Source of the DNA: Saccharum officinarum
Lineage: Eukaryota > Streptophyta > Magnoliopsida > Poales > Poaceae
Assembly: GCA_020631735.1 (NCBI GenBank)
Contig: CM036159.1
Location: 20,561,511-20,625,510 of the forward strand
Direction: 5' to 3'
Length of the DNA: 64,000 nt
The notes under the pieces are model-generated. The model was not told the origin of the DNA. It was given only the letters and a program-made list of their open reading frames with translations, and ran no database searches. Every line of letters begins with the position of its first letter. The stretch's first letter is position 1. Shown in pieces: positions 24,450-36,364 of this stretch. The position numbers and the translations under genes were made by a program.

Positions 24450-27400
24450 GCGTGACGTGTTTTCTCCTCTTCTCCCGTGACCTTTTCATATGTTGACACC
24501 AGCTTCCTTATATATTTGTTCAAATGGTGAGAAGGAAGGAACAAGATGGGACATATGTCAAGCCACAAGAGTTCTTTTTGTGTTCCTATGAGAGAGTAGA
24601 GAGCTTCGCCCCATTTTGATCCCCACCATTTCATTTACCATACAGGCTGTATGCATTTTGAGAATGGGAAGCATGGGGAAATGGGAATACCAAGTGCCTC
24701 ACTGAGTGGGTAAGCAGCAATTGCGTGAATCACGATCTTGTGTAAAATTAGCGATGCGTTAGCTTCAGACAACATGACTGAAGTAACAAACGACAACCTG
24801 AGTGTCCCAGATATCCTGCTTTGTCTAGTTACTTACATATTCTTCTTTCCAAGGGATAATTGGCGACGTTGAAGTTGATGCCACTGTTAGTATCCTATGC
24901 ACTAATGAAGGCAGCTAACAATGGGCGGTTCTGCTCCTCGAAGCTTTTTGCGCCGAAGGATGTGATGGCCAATAGGTGAAATGGCATGCGAGGAGAGTGC
25001 ACATTGGTCCTATGCTTCATCAGCAGATAACGAAGCGCCACAGTGGCACTAAGAAACTAAAGTCCTCTTTGGAACTCATGCATACAAAAATATAGGAATA
25101 GTAGAAAGATAGAAATTATGCATGAATGTAATTACAAAACAGAGGATTCAATAACAGAAAAAAACTATACAATGTGGGTCTTTGGATGGGGATAGGAAAT
25201 TCATAGTAATAGAAATTTTAGGAAGTGTAATGATCCCCAAAATGCATTGGTTTAGTAACTAATAGTGTGACAATATGTTGTTATTTTCTAAACAAAAAAA
25301 CATCACATCACAGTATTTATTAATTATTAGAAAGAGGAACGTCGTCTACATATGGATGATCAATCCACAACATCGATTTCATCCCTTATGCATTTTCATC
25401 CCCTCCGGTCAGTCTTTTGTCTCAAGCTGTTCAGTTAGCTAGCTCTAGCGGTAGCCACAACGATTTTTTTATTTTTAACCTTTTTATAAAACAAAATCCA
25501 AATCTAACACCGTTGTTTTTTTATTTTCAAATATAACCCGTTTGGCCACGCCTAAGCCCGTGGCGCGGCCAAAACACGCTGCCGCGCCACATGCATCAGC
25601 GCGGCATGATCTGCCACGCGTCGGACAACGATTTCCACGCCACTCCCGCTGGCGTGGCAGCACTGTAGCACCGCGCCAACCAGTACAAGGAAGACACAAC
25701 ACCCGTCTGATCGATCTTGACAACACTACCATCCCTCTAGACATGACCAAGCAACCGGGGTCAACCGTCATGCAGACTGATGAATTAAGGAGACTCCCCC
25801 AACCGCAACACCCGTCAAAAAGGACACCACCTAGACAACCAGCGAGATCAATGACACGCGAGGCAACTAATCAGATGAATCTTTGCTGAGTATGACGACA
25901 CCGTCAAGGGAAGACGAACCAAGAAAACACAAAACAAGCATAAGAAGCAACTGCTTTCACACATAGTTTATTCTCAATATCTTGTAACTCACACCTCTAC
26001 CCAAACTTTGAGCGCATGGGCACAACAATAGAACTCTACTTTCCACACTAGACATAGAGCTCGATCACTCGAACTAGTATAAATGGACACAATAATAGAA
26101 CTCTACATTCCACAGTAGACACAAGGCTCAGTCACTCGAACTAGTATAAACTTTAGTTTCTCATGTGCTACCCCATCGAAACATTTTGCATGGCATAAAT
26201 TTTACTTAGCTTGACGGTGTGGTACAAAAACACCGACACTACCATTTTGAGATTTTTTTATAAGTAGGCACTAATCTTCAAATCCTAATTCAATGGTCCT
26301 CACCAATCCACAATAAAGTAGGGAAAAAGCAGGACACTATGCAAATAAATATGGTTAATAGGGCATATATAGTGTCGTGCTCATCTAGTTTTCCCTACTG
26401 ACATATTCACCAACTTTTCTCAATCAGTAAATATGACAACATGCACCTCACCCCTTTTTCTGTTGCCGTCTCCATTCAATTTCACCTTTTCATATATATG
26501 TTGACACCGGCTTTCTTACATATTCGTCCAAATGGTGAAAAGTAAGAGACAAATGTCAAGCCACAAGGGTTCTTTTTGTGCTTCTGTGAGAGAAATAGCA
26601 TCGAACTGTTTTTAATGGTTGAGGTAGTTTGGTATATAGCTGCAGCTTCTTTGCCACTGTGACCGGACTGTTTTTTTATACTTCTATTCCTACTTAAATG
26701 CAAAATAGAGCTCTTATCATTTCTTTTTATAAGAAAGAAAAAAAGGTATACAAACCATTATAATCCTCTATGTCTCATGTGTTACCCATCGAAACTCCGT
26801 GCGCGACACAAGATTTTTACTACCATTTTTTAGATATTTATATGAGCAAACACTAATCTTCAATATTTGAATTCAATTGTGCCTCACCAATCCTCAATAA
26901 AATAGGAAAAAAGCGGGACATGTGCAAATAAATTGGTTAATAGGGATGAGTGAGTAAATATGACAACATGCACTCACCTTTTTCCGCTGTCATCCCCGTT
27001 CAATACATGTACCTGACTCTTCTCCCTTGACCTTTTCATATGTTGACACCAGTTGCTTCCTTATATATTCGTCCAAATGGTGAAGAGGAAGAGGCAAGAG
27101 GGGACAAATGTCAAGCCACAAGAGTTCTTTTTGTGTTCCAGTCAGAGAGTAGCATCGAAGAGAGCTTGGTCCCATGCATTTTGATCTCCCACCATTTCGG
27201 CATTTCCTGTATGCATTTCGAGAATGGGAAGCATAGGGAAAAGGGCCTCACTGAGTGGGGAAGCAGCAATTGGCTGAATCACTACCTTCCATGTGGAAAA
27301 TTAGGACTGCGTTAGCTTCAGACATGCATGACTGAAGTAAATGATAGTCGAGTGTCCCAAATATCCATATCTTGCTTTATCAAGTTTTTTGGTGTGGCAC

Positions 27401-27450
27401 TTTCAGTCTTGTATCCACTATTCAAGGCAGCTAAAAATGGGTTCGCTGTC
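24450..27450 (+). repeat. Diverged tandem repeat units in the left arm
   Basis: Three copies of a block with ATGTTGACACC and CAAGCCACAAG...TTCTTTTTGTG lie near 24485, 26495 and 27030. A following block with GAATGGGAAGCAT, CTCACTGAGTGGG and GTTAGCTTCAGACA occurs near 24660 and 27215. A third block (CATGTG...ACCCATCGAAAC, TTCAATTGTGCCTCACCAATCC) occurs near 26165 and 26775, with a relative near 20670. No gene is evident in the units. Confidence 0.75.
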
Positions 27451-27516
27451 GCTGCGCATGATAAACCGTTCTACTCTTTCCAGAGAGGGGTAATATCAGA
27501 GATATTATCACCGGAG

Positions 27517-27770
27517 TCATGTTTCATTCCAACCGTAGTGTTGACATAGGCAACTTATCCAAGAGTTCGGAGAAGCACAGCAAAATTTGTAGAGAATTTT
27601 CCTAGGAGACTTGTGTTTTTGAGTTTTGTTATAAGGATCCGGAACGCCAAGACCACCTTTACTTTCGCGGAGATAAACATCTTCCAAGTAACTTTGCATT
27701 GCCCTCCTTCACAACTAATTTTCACCTTTACAACGAAGTTCACCACCTGTTATTGCAAGTTTGCAACCGA
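27517..27770 (-). pseudogene. LINE reverse-transcriptase C-terminal scrap (left arm)
   Basis: Minus-strand frames read ESKGGLGVPDPYNKT and, in another frame, GQCKVTWKMFISAK and SWISCLCQHYGWNET. These are the pattern of the region after the RT domain in plant L1 elements. It is split by a frameshift and only about 80 residues long. The mirror copy is at about 60080-60330. Confidence 0.55.
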
Positions 27771-27989
27771 TGACATCAAGTCATACAGTATGTATGTTCA
27801 ACAGGAAAGGTCTTCTGTTTGTTGTGTAGTGTTGATGAAGGCTCAACGGGACACATGGTACAGACTTACGTACAGAACAAGAAATTGGTGGTAAATAAGA
27901 AATATTATTATAGGCAATGCTTTTAAAACATCCATCAGATCCGTGAAACCTGCAAGATGCAAGGGTTTCATCAGTTTGAAGGTTCTTTT

Positions 27990-28821
27990 CTACAGTTTTG
28001 ATGCATATTTCTTTAGAGCATCTCCTGCCCTCTTGTGCTCCTCCGGCAACGGCAGGTTAGACAGCAGCGTGACTCTGGATTCGGCGATCTGAGGCCCCTT
28101 CTCTCCTGTGGATGGATCCATCTTCCAGAGCTTTACCTCCCAAACCTTTCCAATCGTTTTTTTTTCAGAAAGAGTTACAGAGAAAAAAAAGGAACGAGTT
28201 GTAGACTTGTAGTAGCAGATCATAGTATGAATATATTCAACAGCAGAACTCTCACAAAAGAAAACATGGACAAAATAAATGTAAGACGTGCAAAACAAGC
28301 ACATCATAGAGTTTTGCTTTTCGGTAACGTTTGGTTTGGGAATAGTAGGTTCGGATGGTCTCGTTTCAGTTTTTTAAAGATGGGATGATTTTATCTACTG
28401 TTCGTTCACGCACAACCCAACTATTTTCAAGAATAGGATGGCTCCATCCCATCCACCCACGCTCAGTACTCTCCGTCCATTCTCATGTCTCAAAGTGGAT
28501 AGCTGCATTTCAGAAATTATGGCATGAACTGTCTGTAGAAATAACCAAAAAAATGTAATGCATATCCCATTTCCCATCTTGTCCTTGTACCCATAATAAC
28601 GGATAAGCCAAACACGCCCAAGCCAGGAGCCCAGGACAGTGAAACTCAGTAATAACGAAAGAAACAAGCGCACGGAATACCAAATCTCGTTTCAGATAAC
28701 AGCACTACTGAAAGTAAAATCGAACGGACCACGCGATCCGTGCTTGCAGTTGAAGTGGTTTGTGGCAAATAGCGCCGGAACCAGCCGGCTGCCGCCATGG
28801 CGTGGCCGTGGCGTCGTCCAT
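27990..28821 (-). pseudogene. Partial DHNA-CoA thioesterase copy (left arm)
   Basis: The exon at 28145-27990 is a full copy of thioesterase exon 3 (starts VWEVKLWK, ends YASKL, stop at 27992-27990) behind an AG acceptor. A second piece at 28821 and downstream begins with an ATG and [14 protein letters not shown], resembling the start of exon 1, but soon leaves the family and hits a stop. Exon 2 is missing. If the left arm is a misplaced haplotype contig, this is the 3' half of a normal allele cut at the gap inside intron 2, plus an intronic exon-1-like fragment. Confidence 0.8.
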
Positions 28822-29922
28822 GGCGTCACCTGCCGCGGGGTAGTTGGGTTGTGCGGCTAGGACTGGGTGAAGGGACTTGTTGGTGTGGATGGGCCTGGCT
28901 GACCGGCCGAGACTGACCGACGATCAGATCGGGATTGGTGGCTCCGCACGCAGACCGCTGCCGGCAGCCGTGTGGGCTCCTCTGTCCTCTCTAGTTTACC
29001 GGTCACGGTCGTCTTCGACTTTGCCTTCCCAAATTCTACACCAAATTTCACTAATGTAAAAAGAAGATTCCCATCACATCAAAATACTGGCATATGCATG
29101 GAGTACTAAATGTAGATGAAATTAAAAACTAATTACATAATTTTTTTTACTTTGCAAGACGAACATTTTGAGCCTAATTAGTCAAAATTTAGACATTTTT
29201 TACCAAATACAAACGAAATGTTATAGTACGTATTTAATGGTCACTGTTCCAACTCAGGACGTCTGAATCGGGAACTAAACACGGGCTTTCATGGTGCATT
29301 CAGATAGTGCCAGTAGATCTTTTCCATTTTTTTTAGATGATCCAAAATACTAGTAGTGTTTCACTCCAAACATGGTCAGGTACTCAGGTCACCAACGCTC
29401 TGGCGCATTGCTACACCGAATTGAATGGCTGGGACCGCGGTCCGCGGCTGAGACAGCGACCTTGCCGGACAGCGACCTTGCCGGTGGCCCAACAGTGCGC
29501 CCCCATGGTGGACCACGCATGTTCTCGGAGCCCCGGTTCGGATCGGTTGGTGCTGATGCACGGACAGATCAGCTAGCCGCTACTGCCCTGTCCTGCTCAC
29601 CGTGTGCACGTTCAGTCAGTTGCATCGCATTGCTGTTGGAAGGACGGAAGATTTCAAATCCTTGCTACTGCTACTCTAGTGTCTAGAGACGTGGACAGCC
29701 GGTGAAAACGGAACGGAGCCGGCCGGCGGCTGCCCAGCCCAGGTCCAATCCGCCTCCCGCAGAAGCGTTGACGCGGTAAGCCCGCGACACCTCCCGGTTC
29801 CAGGCTTCCAGCCCTCCTTCCCTTTTTTTTTCAAAAAGGTACTCCCTCCAAATTTCAAACCCTTTCTGTTCCACTCCATGCTTAGTTGGGATGGGGCGAG
29901 AATGAGCATAACATTTGGCTAA

Positions 29923-30162
29923 GGCTGTGTTTAGTTGCCTGTTGTAAATTTTTGGAAGCACAATAACTCTTTCGTTTGTATTTGGCAATTAGTGTCCAAT
30001 CATGGACTAATTAGGTTCGAAAGATTCGTCTCGTGATTTACAACAAAATTGTGTAATTAGTTATTTTTTACCTATATTTAATGCTCCATGCATGCGTCCA
30101 AAGATTCGATGTGACGGAGAATCTTGTAAAATTTTGGAACTTTGAAGCAACTAAACAGGGCC
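29923..30162. mobile_element. Tourist-like MITE (left arm)
   Basis: 240 bp with termini GGCTGTGTTTAGTTGC and GCAACTAAACAGGGCC and a 3-bp TAA target duplication on both sides (29920-29922, 30163-30165), typical of PIF/Harbinger Tourist elements. The mirror copy is 57195-57437. Confidence 0.8.
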
Positions 30163-30284
30163 TAAGATCAAAGCTCTGCCTAGAACATGTCAGATTCAAG
30201 TGAGAAATAACACCGTTACTCAAAGCAGGAATGAATGCTTGAGGACTCGCTGCTGCTCTTCACTCTCTTATGTTTCCTCTCTCT

Positions 30285-30384
30285 NNNNNNNNNNNNNNNN
30301 NNNNNNNNNNNNNNNNNNNNNNNNNNNNNNNNNNNNNNNNNNNNNNNNNNNNNNNNNNNNNNNNNNNNNNNNNNNNNNNNNNNN
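30285..30384. other. Assembly gap (100 N)
   Basis: 100 N between the left inverted arm, which ends in a CT-rich microsatellite, and the contig that starts inside a HIPL exon. Confidence 1.
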
Positions 30385-33300
30385 TCAAGTGAAGTGTTCC
30401 CTCCAGGCGACTTTTGTGTCGGTGATAGATGTATGGCCCCTCGTATACACGCCATCCATAGTTTCCACCCTTGGTGATTAAACTCTACTTCTTCGTATAC
30501 ATCCTGCTCATGTGTAAGGTAAAGTCCAAGGCAAAATCAAAGATCAGCAGAACGCAGCGCCTCGCAGAGTTCAAAGCTAGGAAACTATGTTTTTGTTCAT
30601 AAGCCTAATATTCCTCTCTGGTTCAGAATCACAGATGATTGATGTAATGATAGTTCATACTATAAATAACAGTCAATGAAAATAAAGCAAGACATTTATC
30701 CTCCTATATTTGAATGCTTTAATGATCGAATGTATAGGGGAGACTGCAACTAGTTTTATTTATGCACTATATATATGCTACTTTTTCAAAAGAAAGAGTA
30801 AGAAAAAACTTCATGGTCAAACATGAGGCATGATAAACTTAGAAATGGAATGATACTTCCCAACATCTCCACAGTAGAAGTACGAAGGCCTCTCAGAGTC
30901 AAAACTGCATCTCCATGGGTTGCTAAAACCCAAGGCCCATATCTCTGGTTGAAAATCACTATCATCAGCAAACGGATTGTCCTTGGGATAGAATAGTTAC
31001 CCCAAACTCTGGTTTGTGGTTTGACTCTGGCCTGAAAAATTACAACATTATAAAGGTTGAGCACAACCAATCAAATTAACTCTTCATCCCACATCCCACA
31101 TGTAGAAAGCTTCGAATATCTCAGTGTTTATCTGCTATAATTACTGACATCTTTTTTTGAACGTAAATAATAATTGACATCTCAGAATAGTCACTTGACT
31201 TCAAAAGAAGAAACATGAAATCAGCAAGAAATGGCCATTCTGATGTCACAATTATGCGGCGCCAGACACCAAATGAGAATCATCAACTACATTTGTATAA
31301 CTAAAATCCACAACACAATGTACATACCAAACATCTTGTTATCAAATTTAGTGAGGATTTTTTGTCATTCTAATGTTTCAGATTTAGAATTTTAGATTCT
31401 TGACATCATTTTTAACATTAAAGTAGGCACCGACTGTTGCAGTCCAGTGCCTTTTTTTAATGAGTTTTCATATCTCCCCATGACACTGTTGACAGTTCAA
31501 TATGGATCTCATTTTGCCTCGAGCATGACTTCAGGTACTTCACCATATCGATCACCCTTTAATTTAATGTGGGTCACTAGAATTTCAATTCAGGCATTAG
31601 AATTTGAACATGATGCTATAATGCCATGTGTTAGACGGGAAAAAGAGAAACTAATTTGTGATGCTAGTGTGGTCCATGAGAATTATACAACGCATGAGCA
31701 GTAGTGGAGTAACTGGAGGCTAATTTGTGAGCAATACTGAGCAGTCAACTTTGCTAGTGAGGATATGAAAACTTATAAAAGTTAGGCGTTAGACCATTAA
31801 AAAATGATATAGGAGGTTTTTGAAAAGACCTATGTTGTAGGTTTATTTTTTTTATTTTCCTTTAAACATATGGAATGGTTGCCCATGAAGTATAAACTGT
31901 ATGGTTAGGGAATACATTTCATTAATGGTAGGTCATAATCAAATGCCATTCTGAAGAATAAACTCTAAACCAGTAAACCTATAACCTAAACAACTACAAA
32001 CCTGCTAACTGAAGAGTCTGTGTAAGTTTTCAGTGGTAGTAACAACAGATATGCAGATGTACACTTAAGATTTCAAAGCACATGACTCAAGGTAAACATC
32101 AACGGAGTAGTACCAATATTAGCAACAAGCCAACAAACCAGAACAAAAAACATTGTCGTCTTTTGCTAAAGAAACCATCATCCGCCAACTTACTTTGGGT
32201 GCTGTCAACGTCAAGCCTCATTATTTTTCCCAAAAGAGATTTCTTATTTTGCGAGAAATTAAACGGGTCGCCTTCGCTTCCACCATCCCCCATCATAAGG
32301 TAAAGGTATCCATCTGTTGGTCCAAATAGTATTTGCCCTCCATGGTGAGCTGTATACGGCAGTCCCATTGTAAAAATCCTTCTAATCTCAGATGGATTGG
32401 CAGATGTTGCCTACAATACAAAATAACAGTGAGAAATATAACTAGAGTATCAAGATTTTTACAGGTGAAGGTAAACAAAGCATACCATAGAAACGTTAGA
32501 TGAGGAGATTTTTGCAGAATACTCTGAAACAACAACTTGGTACTGGCATGGCTGAGCACCATTGTCAGGGCCGAGCTTTGATGGATCACAGTTAGCATCA
32601 GAATTACATGAACACCTACCAGCACATTTAGGCGATTGAGTTCTATCACAATTATAAGAAACAAAGAAGCGTCCATTGGTAGCGAACTTTGGATGAAATG
32701 CTATACCCATGAGGCCAAACTGAGAATCATGATGAACTTCATCAGTTATATCAAGAAATGGATTTTCCTCATCATATGTAGAGTGCCCCTAGAGCCTTGT
32801 TCTGGATGGTTGCCAACCATATCTTTCCAGCTTGGCTAGACAAGAAAACTCTGTTGGATCCATCAGGATGTGGAGCCATATTCAGAAAGGATCCATTGCC
32901 TATTCTCTCAAGGCATATCCTTTAGGTGTGGGTGATGGTTCTGTGCTGTTGAAGAAAACTGCATTTCCATTGAAACATAGAGACTGGTCTCCAGATGAGC
33001 CACCAAATGATGTGCAGAATTCATCTTCTGACTGCCAGACATCTGTGAGCTTTGACGATGAACTAGGCAGTTTTGCACTTCCTTGCAAGGGAGGTTGAAA
33101 AGGAGAATTTACTATTGTCACATTTTTACAAGTCTCCCAAACTAGTTTACAGTAGTCTTGTGTAGAATCTTTTGACTGAGCAGAACTTGCTGAGGAAGTA
33201 TAGTTGCACAGGAGAGGAACCATCTGAATCTTTGAGCTTGAGTTGAACAACTCAGCAGAAAATGGATTGCATTCCTGAAGGTAGACCGAGATTTTTTTTT

Positions 33301-33414
33301 TCATTTAGTATATATAAAAGCAACAAGGAACAGCAAAGTATCGCTTAATGGAAAACATAAAGCAATATAAATCTTTAAAAACAAGTCACAGTGCGATAGT
33401 ACTGACGACGTGAC

Positions 33415-35856
33415 TGTCATGTGGGGACGCCAATATCAAAGGCGCTCCAGGGCTCGAGACGCAGCTAGGGCAGTCTCCAAGGGGCACCAACTGTAGTTAA
33501 TGACAATTAGTAGTCTGGGAAAGGATAGAATTAATGAGAGATTAAGGATGATTAATGGGGAGAGAACCAAGGAGCTTTTGGCTGGCGCCTAGGGGCTGGG
33601 CAGTCCTATATATACCCTGTAATCAGCTTATGAGAGGCAATCAAGAAATAAGTTATCTCCTAATCTACCTCTGCTGCTCTTAATCTCATCCCCTTCATCT
33701 TAATCTCATCCCCTTCAACATAGGGCGTCCAAGGGATAAACCCCACGCCATTACCAACCCAAGCTACGAGCTTTGTAGTCAAGGGCCTGCTACCTTGAGC
33801 ACCGACGCCCTTGACAACCTGGTATCGGCTTCCAGGCATTCTTCATCCGCTACTGCGCCACCACCACCCCCTGCAGCCACCACCACGCCTCCCACCTCAG
33901 CTGCACCATCCACCTCAGCCGCCTCCATATCCTCACCCATGGCCGAACCATCTACAACTGATCTGGCCAAGATGATCCAGGCCTTGACCACCTCCATGAA
34001 TGCCTCCATTAGTACCCTCCAGAGTCAGGTGGCGGCCCTGCAACAGGAGCGACTAGCAGCATCCTTCTCAAGCTCCCAAGGTTCTGGCCAAGGCAACCAT
34101 CTGGGTGATCGGCCGCCCCGGTTCCACAAGCTCGACTTCCCCAAATTTGACGGGAAGTCTGATCCCCTTGCATTCATCAATTGTTGTGAGTCCTATTTTC
34201 ACCAGCAGCGCATCGCCGTAGAGGAGCAAGTGTGTATGGCCTCCTACAATCTGGAAGTGGGCGCCCAGATGTGGTTCCTCCAAGTCCAGCAGGACGAGGG
34301 CACACCTTCATGGCACCGTTTCTCAGAGCTCCTAAACCTCCGGCTCGGGCCACCGATTTTCTCCAATCCTCTGGGCGAACTCATGGCGTGCAAGCGGACC
34401 AACTCCGTCTCCGAATACCAGGATCGGTTTGAAGCCCTGCTGCCTCGCGTGGGCACGCTGATGGAGGCACAGCGGGTGCAGGCGTTCACCGCTGGTCTAC
34501 AGCCGCCGCTCAGCCTCGACGTCGAGATCCACAACCCCCAATCTCTCATTGTCGCCATGAGCCTCGCCCGCAAGCTGGAGCTGCGCGAACAGTGCGCTGC
34601 TGCTGTCGCGCCGCCTTCCGCACCACCGCGCGACCAGCAGCAGGGCCTCCTCGCAGTGCCTCCACCATGTCTCGCCCTACCGGCTCCGCCACCTGCCGCG
34701 ATTGTTGCAGCCACCACTGTCATGGTGGAGGGCCACCCCGTCAGGTGCCTGTCAATGACCGAGATGGAAGAACGCCGCCAGCTTGGCCTTTACTTCAATT
34801 GCAATGAAAAGTTCGGGCGTGGTCACAACAAAGTGTGCCAGCGCCTGTTCTTGTTGGACCTAGCAGCGGCAGATGATGCCACTAAGGCCGCCTCCGATGA
34901 CCCCGCCAATCCAACACCGCCAATGTTGCTCCACGCGATCACCGGTGTCCACACCAGCAACACCATGCAAGTGCGCCTCCGGTTGGGCGACGTCAATGTC
35001 CACACCCTCATCGACTCGGGCTCGACGCACAACCTCATCGCCGAGAAGGTTGCCAGCCGCACCGGACTCCCAGACTCCCTATGGTCGGCTGCAGCTCTGC
35101 GTCCGTCACGATGGCCAGTGGCGAGCGCGTGCCGTGCACAGGCGTGTATAGGCAGGAACCGTTCTCCATCAATGGCAATCAATTCTCAGCCGACTTCTTC
35201 GCGCTCCCCTTGCTGGGGTACGACGTGGTGCTAAGTACCCAATGGCTGGCCACACTCAGCCCAATCCTGTCGGACTTTGCGGCCTTCACCATGTCCTTTT
35301 GGCACAAGGACCATCCGGTCTTCTGGCTCGTGAAGAAGTCCGTCGGCACCCCTCCAACTGCATCAGCCACCTGGGAGGACATCGACAACTTCATCGACAA
35401 CTCTCCAATCTTCTAGCTCAAGGATGAGCTGCTCGTCAAGGGAGGGGTAGATGTCATGTGGGGGCGCCAATATCAAAGGCGCTCCGGGGCTCGAGACGCA
35501 GCTAGGGCAGTCTCCAAGGGGGCACCAGCTGTAGTTAATGACAATTAGTAGTCTGGGGAAATGATAGAATTAATGAGAGATTAAGGATGATTAATGAGGA
35601 GAGAACCAAGGAGCTTGTGGCTGGCGCCTAGGGGCTGGGCGGTCCTATATATACCCTGCAATCAGCTTATGAGAAGGCAATCAAGAAACAAGTTATCACC
35701 TAATCTACCTATGCTGCTTTTAATCTCATCCCCTCCATCTTAATCTCATCCCCTTCAACATAGGGCATCCAGGGGATAAACCCCACGCCATTACCAACCC
35801 AAGCTACGAGCTTCGTAGTCAAGGGCTTGCTACCTTGAGCACCGACGCCCTTGACA
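33415..35856 (+). mobile_element. Non-autonomous Ty3/gypsy deletion derivative in the HIPL intron
   Basis: LTRs 33415-33816 (402 bp) and 35452-35856 (405 bp) both begin TGTCATGTGGGG and end GCCCTTGACA. The target duplication GTGAC flanks both sides (33410-33414 and 35857-35861). A primer site, TGGTATCGGCTTCC, starts at 33820 and a polypurine tract, AAGGGAGGGGTAGA, lies before the 3' LTR. Each LTR has a TATATATA box (33607, 35646). The interior holds only gag and a protease; RT, RNase H and integrase are absent, and a short tail like the normal end of pol (KDELLVKGG) follows directly. The LTRs differ at about 4-5 percent of sites. It lies antisense within intron 2 of the HIPL gene. Confidence 0.93.
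33939..35416 (+). pseudogene. gag: Gag and protease remnant of the 2.4-kb element
   Basis: From the ATG at 33939 the frame encodes a gag N-terminus (MAEPSTTDLAKMIQALTTS, a short coiled coil), a gag core around KLDFPKFDGKSDPLAFINC, and a zinc-knuckle region that lacks its first Cys (YFNCNEKFGRGHNKVC). The protease motif is LIDSGSTHNLI near 35010. A frameshift near 35080 moves the rest of the protease (SGERVPCTGVYRQE, LGYDVVLSTQWL) into another frame that stops at 35416. The upstream frame is open into the LTR but has no ATG there. Confidence 0.85.
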
Positions 35857-36104
35857 GTGACACTCGGACATGTAGTATGAACATAGGGTTGACATCTCTA
35901 TTCCCAAAGATAAGAGTGGCTTTGTACAAGTCCTTTTCTCTTTCTGTACGATGAGTTTTTCCTTATTCTCCAACAGTCATGGTACCTAGAAAGAAACGAG
36001 GATTGTCTCTGTCTGCTAGAGCTTTGACTTTGCTAATTTCATCATGACAAGCTTTTAGATTCAAAACAGAAGAGTGCAAAGGCTTATCTTCAACTACAAA
36101 CGTA

Positions 36105-36364
36105 CTCCCTCCGTATCGGATGTAGAAGTCGTTTTGGACAAGGTTTGAGTCAAACATTGGGAATATAAATCATCAATAACTTTTAAGTTGTTGAGTTTGC
36201 AAATGTAAAAATTATATGAATAGATTTTTCTTGAAAAATACTTTCATAAAAATATACATATATCACTTTTTCATAAACATTTTTTATAAAAACAAGAGGT
36301 CAAAGTTGTGTTTTGGAGACCGTATCGCTGTCCTAAACGACTTCTAAATCCGATACGGAGGGAG
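36105..36364. mobile_element. Stowaway MITE
   Basis: 260 bp with termini CTCCCTCCGTATCGGATGTAG and its inverse ending CCGATACGGAGGGAG, flanked by TA on both sides. This is the classic grass Stowaway (Tc1/mariner) end. It lies in intron 2 of the HIPL gene. Confidence 0.93.

Larger units (their letters stand above)
24684..30284. repeat. Left arm of a large inverted repeat
   Basis: The reverse complement matches 57061-63183 almost base for base over long stretches. Its outer edge is where the right arm runs into the gap at 63184; its inner edge is the gap at 30285, in a (GA)n-like tract. It lacks a hAT MITE and roughly 250 bp that the right arm has. It carries a partial DHNA-CoA thioesterase copy, a LINE scrap and MITEs. 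It may be a true inverted duplication or an alternative haplotype placed wrongly. Confidence 0.93.

Noticed and set aside
28035..28388. Plus-strand 117-aa ORF and its mirror at 59456-59809
   Set aside because: Antisense shadow of the thioesterase exon 3 copies.
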